5,627 bases of DNA from CAYRVX01 sp964642165 (GTDB taxonomy: Bacteria; Planctomycetota; Phycisphaerae; SM23-33): contig CAZXOC010000397.1 of the NCBI GenBank assembly GCA_964642165.1, forward strand, positions 1 to 5,627. Direction: 5' to 3'. The translations under genes were made by a program, and so were the position numbers. This document shows positions 1 through 5,613 of this stretch, piece after piece (position 1 is the stretch's first letter; each line of letters starts with the position of its first letter). The notes under the pieces are model-generated. The model worked only from the letters and a program-made list of their open reading frames with translations. It was not told the origin of the DNA and searched no databases.

Positions 1-779
1 CGCAGGGCGTGGGCGTAGGCGGTGGGGGCCTCGGCCTTGGCGAAGACGGCCAGGACCACGCGATGGGCGCCGGCGGCAAGCAGCGTCCGGGCCGCCTCGT
101 TGGCCGTCGCGCCGGTGGTGGTGACGTCGTCGACGACCAGGACGCTCGCCCCGCGCACGGTGGCCCGCGACCGTACGGCGAAGGCGCCGCGGACGTTCTC
201 GATGCGCCGGGTGCGCGGCAGGCGCGTCTGCGGCGGCGTGTCGCGCACGCGAACCAGCTCCGTGCCGAGCGGCAGCTTGAGCTCCGCGGCGACGCGGCCG
301 GCCACCGACCGGGCGTGGTCGAAGCCGCGCTGCAGGCGCCGCCACCAGTGCATCGGCACGGGGAGGACGAGGTCGAACGCGGGGCCGTCCCAGCCCGCCG
401 AGACGCGCCGGGCCAGCAGCCGGGCGAAGCGCCGGCGCAGGTGCAGCCGCCGGTGATACTTCAGATCGCGGACCGCCATGGCGAGACAGCCGGCGTACGG
501 CCCGAGGCGGAAGGTCCGCTCGAAGCGCGGCAGCGTGGTCGCGCACTGCCCGCAGCCGTCCTCCCGGGCCGGGACGTTCGGCCCGAGCGTGCCGCCGCAG
601 CGCGGACAGGCCGGCAGGGCCACCAGCGACAGCAGCTCCAGGTTGCACTCGGAGCAGAGGCCCTCGGCGGCCACCTCCGCCGCGCCGCAGGCGGCGCACG
701 TTTGGGGCAAGAGCAGGTCCGCCATGCCGTTGAGGCACGTTCGGAACGCCTCCTTCAGCGGCCCTGCCAGCGGCGTCAT
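1..779 (-). CDS. comF: ComF family phosphoribosyltransferase (3' end beyond window)
   Basis: The minus strand reads open from ATG at 779-777 to the left edge, giving 259 codons without a stop. Family length is roughly 220-260 residues, so only a few C-terminal residues should be missing. Residues 28-79 hold four CxxC pairs (C28/C31, C42/C45, C58/C61, C76/C79), like the N-terminal zinc-binding region of ComF proteins. Residues 138-157 contain VLPVPMHWWRRLQRGFDHAR, the family's hallmark segment. Residues 184-200 match the Q-x-L...R..NVRGAF segment. Residues 213-225 (VLVVDDVTTTGAT) are the PRPP-binding loop of type I phosphoribosyltransferases, with D217 and D218. In naturally competent bacteria ComF helps internalised single-stranded DNA; elsewhere its substrate is not settled. 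No other competence gene is visible. The start is uncertain: M1 has only a weak GC-rich ribosome site, and M19 (725-723) is an in-frame alternative that leaves the zinc cluster intact. Confidence 0.94.
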   Translation of the reverse strand, partial: MTPLAGPLKEAFRTCLNGMADLLLPQTCAACGAAEVAAEGLCSECNLELLSLVALPACPRCGGTLGPNVPAREDGCGQCATTLPRFERTFRLGPYAGCLAMAVRDLKYHRRLHLRRRFARLLARRVSAGWDGPAFDLVLPVPMHWWRRLQRGFDHARSVAGRVAAELKLPLGTELVRVRDTPPQTRLPRTRRIENVRGAFAVRSRATVRGASVLVVDDVTTTGATANEAARTLLAAGAHRVVLAVFAKAEAPTAYAHAL

Positions 780-890
780 GGCTCGCCCGCCCGTTGGGGT
801 TCCCGTCGATACCCGGTGCGGCCCCATCGTAGCGATCCATCGGCCGGGGGGGAAGGCCGCACGCCCCAAGCCCAGGCGTCGCGTTTGGGC

Positions 891-919
891 TGGAAGACCC
901 CGGCGAGGCGGCGTATAGT
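891..919 (+). promoter_or_regulatory. Putative sigma-70-type promoter for the peptidase/transport operon
   Basis: TATAGT at 914-919 differs from the TATAAT consensus at one base and is an AT-rich island in GC-rich DNA. Seventeen bases upstream, TGGAAG (891-896) matches TTGACA at only three positions, so the -35 is weak. Transcription from about 926 would leave a leader of roughly 43 bases before the ATG at 969. A weak -35 fits a promoter that needs an activator, but no activator site can be named from the sequence. Confidence 0.45.
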
Positions 920-954
920 CCGGCCTGCCGTCACCTCGACTTCTGTTCGGAGCC

Positions 955-963
955 GGAGAAGGA
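955..963 (+). promoter_or_regulatory. Ribosome binding site setting the peptidase start
   Basis: The purine run GGAGAAGGA ends five bases before the ATG at 969. It supplies GGAG at 955-958 (ten-base spacing) or AAGGA at 959-963 (five-base spacing). It decides the start: the frame is open much further upstream, to about position 9, but that extension lies antisense to comF and has no family similarity. Confidence 0.7.
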
Positions 964-968
964 AAGCA

Positions 969-2183
969 ATGGTTGTGTCCAAGGCGGTTCGCCCGACCCC
1001 CCGCGAGGTGGAAGCCCACGTCCGGAAGCTGCAGGAGCGCCACCCGCGCCTCGTGGCCGCGGCGGCAGTGGGTCAGTCCGGCCAGGGCCGCCCCATCCAG
1101 GCCGTCACCGTGACCTCCGCCGACGTGCCGGACGACGACAAGCAGCACGTCCTGCTCGTCGCGGGGCAGCACGGCAACGAGGAGAGCGGGCGCCTGGTGG
1201 CCCTGGCGGCGCTCGACTGGCTGGTCTCGCGCACGGCGAGCGAGACGCGAAGGAAGCAGAAGGTCGTCGTGCTGCCGTGCGTGAATCCGGACGCCGCGGA
1301 GGTCGACGCCCACCTCACGCCGGGCGGCGACGACCCCAGCCTGGACCACCCGCTCGGGGGGGCCAGGACACCCGAGGGCAAGGCCGTCGAGGCCGTTGCC
1401 GAAGGGCTGATGCCCGAGCTGGTCGTGGACATGCACGCCCGGGGCTTCACCGGGTGCAGCTACGACATGGTGCTCTGGCCCCCGATGAAGGACTACACCG
1501 AGGACGACAACGTCCACCACGCCATCGCGGCGGAGATGGCCCTCGCGGGCGAGCGCGCGGGGATCCCGCAGGTCGTCCACCCGCTGTCGTGGCCCGGCTG
1601 GGGCGGCAGCGACCCCAGCTACCCCGGCACGACGCGGTACGCCTACCGCGAGTTCAAGTCGCTCTCGTTCCTGACCGAGACGTGCGAGGACAACAGCGTG
1701 GCCTATCCGGCGGCGGACCGGGCCCGAAGCGGGCTGGCCAAGATCCGGGCCCTGCTGGCCCACGGCAACCGCCGGCACCCCAAGCTCTACTACAGCGGCT
1801 ACTCGTGCCAGATGGTCGTCGGGATGTTCCTGACGGGGATCGTGGCCGTGGGCACCAGCGCCGCCGAGCGCCGCGCCAGCCGCGTCGCCGCCTGGCGCAA
1901 CCGCCATGCCTTCCGGCGGCTCGACCGCTACAACCCCGAGAAACCCCGGTGGAAGAAGCTGCTGCTGGATTACCGGGGCGAGCGGCTGCCGGCGGGGGTG
2001 GGCGTCCAGACGTTCGCCCGGGGCAAGCTGGCGGTCCGCAGCGTCCGCGCGGACGGGCGACGCCTCCGACCGTCCGAGACCGATGGGTACTACACCTGGC
2101 ACGACCACTGCTCGACCTTCGTGGTCGCCGTCCTGAGAGACCTCCGGGCGGGCAAGCACGAGATCTCCGTCCGCTACACGTGA
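969..2183 (+). CDS. M14-type zinc carboxypeptidase-like hydrolase
   Basis: The 404-residue protein has the zinc-carboxypeptidase (M14) pattern. GQHGNEES at 66-73 gives the HxxE ligands H68 and E71. VNPDA at 105-109 matches the family's NPD segment. ELVVDMHARG at 150-159 supplies the third ligand H156, and FLTETCED at 234-241 offers E237 as the catalytic glutamate. There is no signal peptide, so it should act in the cytoplasm. The segment between NPD and H156 lacks the R...N-R residues that bind the substrate's C-terminal carboxylate in classical members, so the substrate may not be an ordinary peptide C-terminus. Residues 280-296 are hydrophobic but probably a buried helix. Residues from about 330 to 404 look like a small beta-rich C-terminal domain. 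The gene heads the operon, 28 bases before the solute-binding protein, with no terminator between. A deacylase or amidase on an imported glycoconjugate is an alternative to a peptidase role. Confidence 0.87.
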   Translation: MVVSKAVRPTPREVEAHVRKLQERHPRLVAAAAVGQSGQGRPIQAVTVTSADVPDDDKQHVLLVAGQHGNEESGRLVALAALDWLVSRTASETRRKQKVVVLPCVNPDAAEVDAHLTPGGDDPSLDHPLGGARTPEGKAVEAVAEGLMPELVVDMHARGFTGCSYDMVLWPPMKDYTEDDNVHHAIAAEMALAGERAGIPQVVHPLSWPGWGGSDPSYPGTTRYAYREFKSLSFLTETCEDNSVAYPAADRARSGLAKIRALLAHGNRRHPKLYYSGYSCQMVVGMFLTGIVAVGTSAAERRASRVAAWRNRHAFRRLDRYNPEKPRWKKLLLDYRGERLPAGVGVQTFARGKLAVRSVRADGRRLRPSETDGYYTWHDHCSTFVVAVLRDLRAGKHEISVRYT

Positions 2184-2211
2184 CGGACCACGCCGCCGCA
2201 TCGATGGCCCC

Positions 2212-3609
2212 ATGCCGAGTCCCCGACACACACTTCGGACCGCGCTGCCGGCCCTGGCGGCCGCCGGGCTGCTGGCCTTCTTCGTCCTGGTCCGGCCGCG
2301 AGACCTCTCCCAGCAGGGCCGCAAGACCGTCATCCAGGTCTGGCACGTCTGGGGCGGGCCGATGCTCGAGAGCTACCGCCGGGGCGTCGAGGCCTTCGAG
2401 GCGGCCCACCCACGCGTCGCCTGCAAGCTCGTGTACGTCCCCAATGACCTGTCGAACAACCAGAAGTTCTACACGGCCGTGGTGGGCAACTGCGCGCCGG
2501 AGGTCATCTTCGTGGACGGCCCGCAGGTGGCGGAGTGGGCCCAGCGCGGCCTGCTTACGGATCTCGGCCCGCTGCTGCGGGAAGCCGGACGCGACCCGAA
2601 CCGCCTCGCGAAGGAGTTCTTCCCGCCCTGCTGGCGGCAGTGCTTCTACAAGGGGAAGATCTGGGCGATCACGTTCTGCGCCGATCCGAACTTCTGCCTC
2701 TTCTGGAACAAGCAGGCGATCCGCGAGGCGATCGCGTCGGGGCACGTCCCGCCGGAGCTGGCCGCGAAGGTCGACCCGAACCGCCCGCCGCGGACGCTGG
2801 CCGAGCTGGACCTCTACAGCGACGCCGTGACGCGCTTCGAGGGCGACCGGCTCGTGCGGATCGGGCTGGTGCCGTGGGGCGTATACGGCCGGGCCAACAG
2901 CATCTTTACTTGGGGCTGGGCGTTCGGGGGCCGGTTCTACGACGCCGAGGAGCGCCGCGTGACGGCCGACCACCCGCGCGTCGTGGCCGCCCTGGAGTGG
3001 ATGTGCCGCGCGGCGAAGAAGTACGACGTGCGTCGGATCTCGGCGCTCCAGTCGAGCTTCGGCACGGCCGAGCGGAACCCCTTCGTCACCGGCAAGCAGC
3101 TCATCCAGGTCTACCACCTCCAGGGGCTGCACGACCTTCGCCGGTACGCCCCGGAGATGGAGTACGGCATGGCGCCGCTGCCGCAGCCACCCGGCGGGGA
3201 GGAGGCCAGCAGTTGGGTCGGCGGCTGGACGCTCGCCATCCCCGCCACCGTCACCGATCCGGCCAAACGCCGCGCCGCCCTGGAGTACATCCTGTGGACC
3301 TGCGCGACGCCGGAGGGCACGAGGATGGACGTCCGGACGATCCTCAGCTTCCCCGGCTGGAAGCCCAGCCCGTTCTTCGCCGAGGCCCGCAAGGACCCGC
3401 GCCTGGCCGTCTACGTCGACATCCTGGACAGGTGCAAGCACCAGCGCCCCGTCATGCCCGCCCAGGCCTACTACATGAACCAGTTGGACCGCGCCGTCGA
3501 CCGGGCGATCCGCGGGGAGCTGCCCCCGGCCGAGGCCCTCGCCCGCGCCCGACGCGACACGCAGCGATTCCTCGACAGGATCCTGGCCCGGTCGAGGAGC
3601 CGCCCATGA
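2212..3609 (+). CDS. ABC transporter extracellular solute-binding protein, family 1 (CUT1 type)
   Basis: The 465-residue protein resembles UgpB/MalE-type binding proteins. It begins with a basic stretch and a hydrophobic segment at about 11-27, ending in RPRD, without a lipobox cysteine; it is therefore either anchored by that helix or cleaved just after it. The mature part follows the family pattern: VIQVWHVWGG (40-49) at the first strand, EAFEAAHP (60-67), PEVIFVDG (96-103), YKGKIW (146-151) followed by LFWNKQA (163-169), a PPRTLAEL linker, WVGGWTLAIPA in the second lobe, and a C-terminal ELPPAEALARA segment typical of the family. It should capture a solute outside the cytoplasmic membrane and deliver it to the two permeases encoded next; carbohydrate is likely by family but the ligand cannot be read. 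Nine cysteines, six between residues 71 and 162, are unusual. No good Shine-Dalgarno precedes the ATG. The stop overlaps the next start by ATGA. Confidence 0.94.
   Translation: MPSPRHTLRTALPALAAAGLLAFFVLVRPRDLSQQGRKTVIQVWHVWGGPMLESYRRGVEAFEAAHPRVACKLVYVPNDLSNNQKFYTAVVGNCAPEVIFVDGPQVAEWAQRGLLTDLGPLLREAGRDPNRLAKEFFPPCWRQCFYKGKIWAITFCADPNFCLFWNKQAIREAIASGHVPPELAAKVDPNRPPRTLAELDLYSDAVTRFEGDRLVRIGLVPWGVYGRANSIFTWGWAFGGRFYDAEERRVTADHPRVVAALEWMCRAAKKYDVRRISALQSSFGTAERNPFVTGKQLIQVYHLQGLHDLRRYAPEMEYGMAPLPQPPGGEEASSWVGGWTLAIPATVTDPAKRRAALEYILWTCATPEGTRMDVRTILSFPGWKPSPFFAEARKDPRLAVYVDILDRCKHQRPVMPAQAYYMNQLDRAVDRAIRGELPPAEALARARRDTQRFLDRILARSRSRP
3594..3599 (+). promoter_or_regulatory. Shine-Dalgarno GAGGAG for the first permease
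   Basis: GAGGAG lies six bases before the ATG at 3606, inside the last codons of the solute-binding protein gene. It is the best-formed ribosome site in the operon and confirms the ATGA-overlapping start. Confidence 0.75.
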
Positions 3610-4517
3610 GACGGTCCCGCGAGCTGCGTGCCGGGCTGCTGTTCATCAGCCCGTTCCTCATCGGCTTCGCGGTGTTCACGGTCTACCCCGTGGCCGCGTC
3701 GCTGTACTACAGCTTCTGCGAGTACGACATCATCTCGCCGCCCCAGCCCGTGGGCCTGGGCAACTACACCGGGCTGCTGGCCGACGAGCGGTTCCTCAAG
3801 GGGCTCTACAACACGCTCGTCTTCACCGTCTTCGCCGTCCCGCTGACCATGCTGACGGCTCTCGTGCTGGCCTTCCTGCTCAACATGAAGCTGCGCGGCC
3901 AGGCGCTCTACCGGACGATCTTCTTCCTGCCGAGCATCGTGCCGATCGTGGCGTCCAGCGTGCTGTGGCTGTGGCTGCTGAACCCCGACTACGGGCTGAT
4001 CAACACGGCGCTGCGGCCGATCCTCGGGGCGGTCAACGCGTTGGCGGGCACGGGCTTTCGGGCGCCCGGCTGGCTGGTGGACCCGAACTACACCAAGCCG
4101 GCGTTGATCCTGATGAGCACGTGGGGCGTCGGCGGGAGCATGATCCTGTACCTGGCGGCGCTGGGCGACGTGCCGGTGCAGCTCTACGAGGCGGCGGAGA
4201 TCGACGGGGCCGGGGCGTGGCGCAAGGCCTGGCACGTCACGCTGCCGATGATCTCGCCGGTGCTGTTCTTCACGCTGGTGATGGGGCTGATCGGCTCGTT
4301 CCAGTATTTCGCCCAGGCGTGGATCATCACGCCGAACGGCCAGCCCGGCGACAGCACGCTCTTCTACGCGCTGTACCTGTTCTACAACGCGTTCCTGTAC
4401 CTGCGGATGGGGTACGCCTCGGCGCAGGCGTGGATCCTGTTCCTCGTGATCGTCGCGGCGACGGTCCTGGTCTTCCGGACCACGCGGCGGTTCGTGCACT
4501 ACGGGGGGGCGGCATGA
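3606..4517 (+). CDS. CUT1 ABC transporter permease subunit, MalF/UgpA type
   Basis: The 303-residue membrane protein has about six transmembrane helices, near residues 10-33, 68-92, 102-125, 165-186, 218-240 and 271-290. The cytoplasmic EAA loop that docks on the ATPase reads YEAAEIDGAG (194-203) followed by TLPMISP (212-218), matching the EAA---G---------LP signature. Other family segments are the N-terminal LLFISPFLIGF, YNTLVFT (68-74), and the YRTIFFLPSIVP segment (102-113) at helix 3. A GQPGDST segment (245-251) lies before helix 6. This subunit pairs with the next gene product to form the channel. Its ATG overlaps the binding-protein stop and its own stop overlaps the next ATG, so the three are probably translationally coupled. 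It lacks the extra N-terminal helices of enterobacterial MalF, as is usual for UgpA-like subunits. Confidence 0.96.
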   Translation: MRRSRELRAGLLFISPFLIGFAVFTVYPVAASLYYSFCEYDIISPPQPVGLGNYTGLLADERFLKGLYNTLVFTVFAVPLTMLTALVLAFLLNMKLRGQALYRTIFFLPSIVPIVASSVLWLWLLNPDYGLINTALRPILGAVNALAGTGFRAPGWLVDPNYTKPALILMSTWGVGGSMILYLAALGDVPVQLYEAAEIDGAGAWRKAWHVTLPMISPVLFFTLVMGLIGSFQYFAQAWIITPNGQPGDSTLFYALYLFYNAFLYLRMGYASAQAWILFLVIVAATVLVFRTTRRFVHYGGAA

Positions 4518-5401
4518 AGCGCCGGCGCGGGATCCTGAAGCCCATCCTCGGCCATGCCGTCCTGGTCGTGCTGAGCTTCGTGTACGTCATGCCGTTCGCC
4601 TGGCTGGTGACCACGTCCCTCCAGCCCGACGAGGAGCGCTCGAAGGTGCCGCCGGCCTTCCTGCCCGCGCCGCGCGCGACCGCCGAGGCCCTCGAGGAGG
4701 CCACCGGCCTGCACCTGGCCTACACGCCGACGGTCGAGCACTACGCCAAGGGCGTGACGCGCGTGCCCGTGCCGCTGTTCTTCCGCAACACGCTGCTGGT
4801 GTGCGTCCTGACGGTGGTGGGCACGATCGTCTCCAGCTCGCTGGTGGCCTACGGGTTCAGCGTCCTGCGCTGGCGGGGGAGGGACGTGATCTTCTTCGTC
4901 ATGCTCTCGACGATGATGCTCCCCGGGCAGGTCACCATGGTGCCGGTCTTCCTGATCTGGCGGGCGCTGGGGCTGGTGGACACGTTCGCGCCGCTGGTCG
5001 TGCCGGCCTTCCTCGGCAGCCCGTTCTTCATCTTCCTGTTCCGGCAGTTCTTCCTGACGATCCCGCGCGACCTGATCGAGGCGGCCCGCATGGACGGGGC
5101 CGGCGAGCCGCGCATCTGGGCGACCATCGTCATGCCGCTGTCCACGCCGGCCATCGCGACGGTCGGCCTGTTCAGCTTCCTCGGGGCGTGGAACGACTTC
5201 CTCCGCCCGCTGATCTACCTCGCCGACCAGAGCAAGTACACGCTCAGCCTGGGCCTGGCGATGTTCCGGACGCAGTACGGCAGCGAGTACGGGCAGATGA
5301 TGGCCGTCGCGACGCTGATGGTCATCCCGATCATCGTCCTGTTCTTCTTCGCCCAGAAGACGTTCATCCAGGGGATCAAGACCAGCGGGATGAAGGTCTA
5401 A
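4514..5401 (+). CDS. CUT1 ABC transporter permease subunit, MalG/UgpE type
   Basis: The 295-residue membrane protein has about six helices, near residues 11-34, 91-115, 124-149, 155-176, 212-231 and 264-282. The ATPase-docking EAA loop is LIEAARMDGAG (187-197) followed by VMPLSTP (206-212). Typical MalG-type features are FFRNTLLV before helix 2, AYGFSVLRWRGR (112-123), LPGQVTMVPVF (136-146), the FLGAWNDFLRPLIYL segment (222-236) and the C-terminal QKTFIQGIKTSGMKV. The last lies where related permeases have a conserved tail reaching toward the ATPase. Residues 37-90, between helices 1 and 2, form a long polar loop rich in Pro, Ala and Glu. The start is fixed by the ATGA overlap at 4514-4517; the preceding G-run is a poor Shine-Dalgarno, so translation is probably coupled to the upstream permease. 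It is the last gene seen in the operon; no ATPase gene follows within the window. Confidence 0.96.
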   Translation: MKRRRGILKPILGHAVLVVLSFVYVMPFAWLVTTSLQPDEERSKVPPAFLPAPRATAEALEEATGLHLAYTPTVEHYAKGVTRVPVPLFFRNTLLVCVLTVVGTIVSSSLVAYGFSVLRWRGRDVIFFVMLSTMMLPGQVTMVPVFLIWRALGLVDTFAPLVVPAFLGSPFFIFLFRQFFLTIPRDLIEAARMDGAGEPRIWATIVMPLSTPAIATVGLFSFLGAWNDFLRPLIYLADQSKYTLSLGLAMFRTQYGSEYGQMMAVATLMVIPIIVLFFFAQKTFIQGIKTSGMKV

Positions 5402-5471
5402 GCGGCTTCCGATCGTCGAGATTCGGCCTCCGGGTGATCGCGATGTGGGACTCGCGTTCCTGGTGCGCCGG
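5402..5471. other. Noncoding stretch between the last stop and hairpin 1
   Basis: I see no gene here. The only structures are an eight-base palindrome ATCGCGAT (5437-5444), and GGCTTCCG (5404-5411), which is complementary to 5469-5476 at the foot of hairpin 1. Confidence 0.5.
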
Positions 5472-5500
5472 AAGCCCACGGCCCGCCGGCCGTGGGCTTT
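5472..5500 (+). terminator. Hairpin 1, likely intrinsic terminator of the operon
   Basis: AAGCCCACGGCC (5472-5483), the loop CGCC, and GGCCGTGGGCTT (5488-5499) make a perfect 12-base-pair stem with a four-base loop, followed by one more T. It lies 70 bases after the operon's last stop. The stem is GC-rich, but the T-tract is only three bases, and the 5' arm begins with AA, so it could work weakly in both directions. It could equally be a repeat-family palindrome rather than a dedicated terminator. Confidence 0.6.
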
Positions 5501-5527
5501 GTGAAGACGACGCTCCCGGTGCGCTCC

Positions 5528-5556
5528 AAGCCCACGGCCGGCGGGCCGTGGGCTTT
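5528..5556 (+). terminator. Hairpin 2, reverse-complement copy of hairpin 1
   Basis: AAGCCCACGGCC (5528-5539), the loop GGCG, and GGCCGTGGGCTT (5544-5555) repeat the 12-base-pair stem of hairpin 1. The loop is the reverse complement of the first loop, so the whole 28-base element is an inverted copy. It may act as a second terminator in tandem or as one half of a paired palindromic repeat. Confidence 0.5.
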
Positions 5557-5613
5557 CGGGGGGCTTGCGGTGCGCTTTCGGTAGGCTTGCCGTGGGCTTT
5601 CGGTGGGCTTACC
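5548..5613. repeat. Six-unit 11-base tandem repeat (three 22-base dimers)
   Basis: Six contiguous 11-base units begin at 5548, 5559, 5570, 5581, 5592 and 5603, with consensus GTGGGCTTTCG. They match the consensus at 11, 9, 10, 8, 11 and 9 positions. G1, G5, C6, T7, T8 and C10 are invariant. Odd units end TTTCG and even units end TTGCG, TTGCC or TTACC, so the array also reads as three 22-base dimers. Unit 1 overlaps the 3' arm of hairpin 2. Eleven is not a multiple of three, which argues against coding. Positions 5614-5624 are at best a decayed seventh unit. Confidence 0.85.

Larger units (their letters stand above)
780..968. promoter_or_regulatory. Divergent intergenic region between comF and the peptidase operon
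   Basis: This 189-base spacer separates two divergently read genes, so it must hold the start signals for both. On the plus strand there is a good -10 candidate and a Shine-Dalgarno, listed separately. It also holds two inverted repeats: GTGCGGCC (816-823) with GGCCGCAC (855-862), and AGCCCA (869-874) with TGGGCT (886-891). No convincing minus-strand promoter is visible. TACGAT on the minus strand at 831-826 is the best -10 candidate for comF but has no good -35 partner. Confidence 0.7.
5468..5559. repeat. Large inverted repeat made of two nested palindromes
   Basis: Positions 5468-5499 and 5528-5559 are reverse complements at 31 of 32 bases, with one mismatch at 5471/5556, separated by a 28-base spacer. 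Each arm is itself the 12-base-pair hairpin described separately, so the DNA can fold as two small hairpins or one long one. The arrangement of two inverted palindromic units with a short linker resembles REP/BIME-type extragenic repeats. Whether other copies exist in the genome cannot be seen here. Confidence 0.85.
5462..5575. repeat. GGTGCGC short direct repeat, three copies
   Basis: GGTGCGC occurs at 5462-5468, 5518-5524 and 5569-5575, spaced 56 and 51 bases. The first two copies sit three bases before each hairpin. The third precedes a segment that lacks the hairpin's 5' arm but still carries the 3'-arm sequence at 5589-5600. This suggests that the block grew by duplicating a larger unit. 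Confidence 0.6.

Noticed and set aside
9..968. An open plus-strand extension of the peptidase frame by about 320 codons, up to position 9
   Set aside because: It lies antisense to the well-supported comF gene and has low-complexity Arg/Ala/Gly content. The Shine-Dalgarno and the family N-terminus both place the real start at 969.
776..982. A 68-residue minus-strand frame whose TGA overlaps the comF ATG as ATGA
   Set aside because: It overlaps the peptidase start and its promoter candidate, has no recognisable domain and no Shine-Dalgarno. The ATGA overlap alone is not enough.
1277..2830. A 517-codon plus-strand frame crossing the peptidase/binding-protein junction
   Set aside because: It is a shifted-frame shadow over two well-supported genes, with no motif of its own.
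1654..3441. A 595-codon minus-strand frame antisense to the peptidase and binding-protein genes
   Set aside because: Long antisense frames arise from the GC-rich third codon positions of real genes. Its translation is Arg/Pro/Ala-rich with no domain, while the plus strand carries clear family motifs.
3471..5479. Long minus-strand frames opposite the permeases (3471-4499 and 4499-5479)
   Set aside because: They are low-complexity charged translations (His/Arg/Gln/Glu-rich), typical of the antisense of GC-rich membrane-protein genes.
5462..5613. CRISPR-like array in the 3' repeats
   Set aside because: The units are only 7-12 bases, largely contiguous or palindromic, with no regular unique spacers of 30 bases or so and no cas genes nearby.
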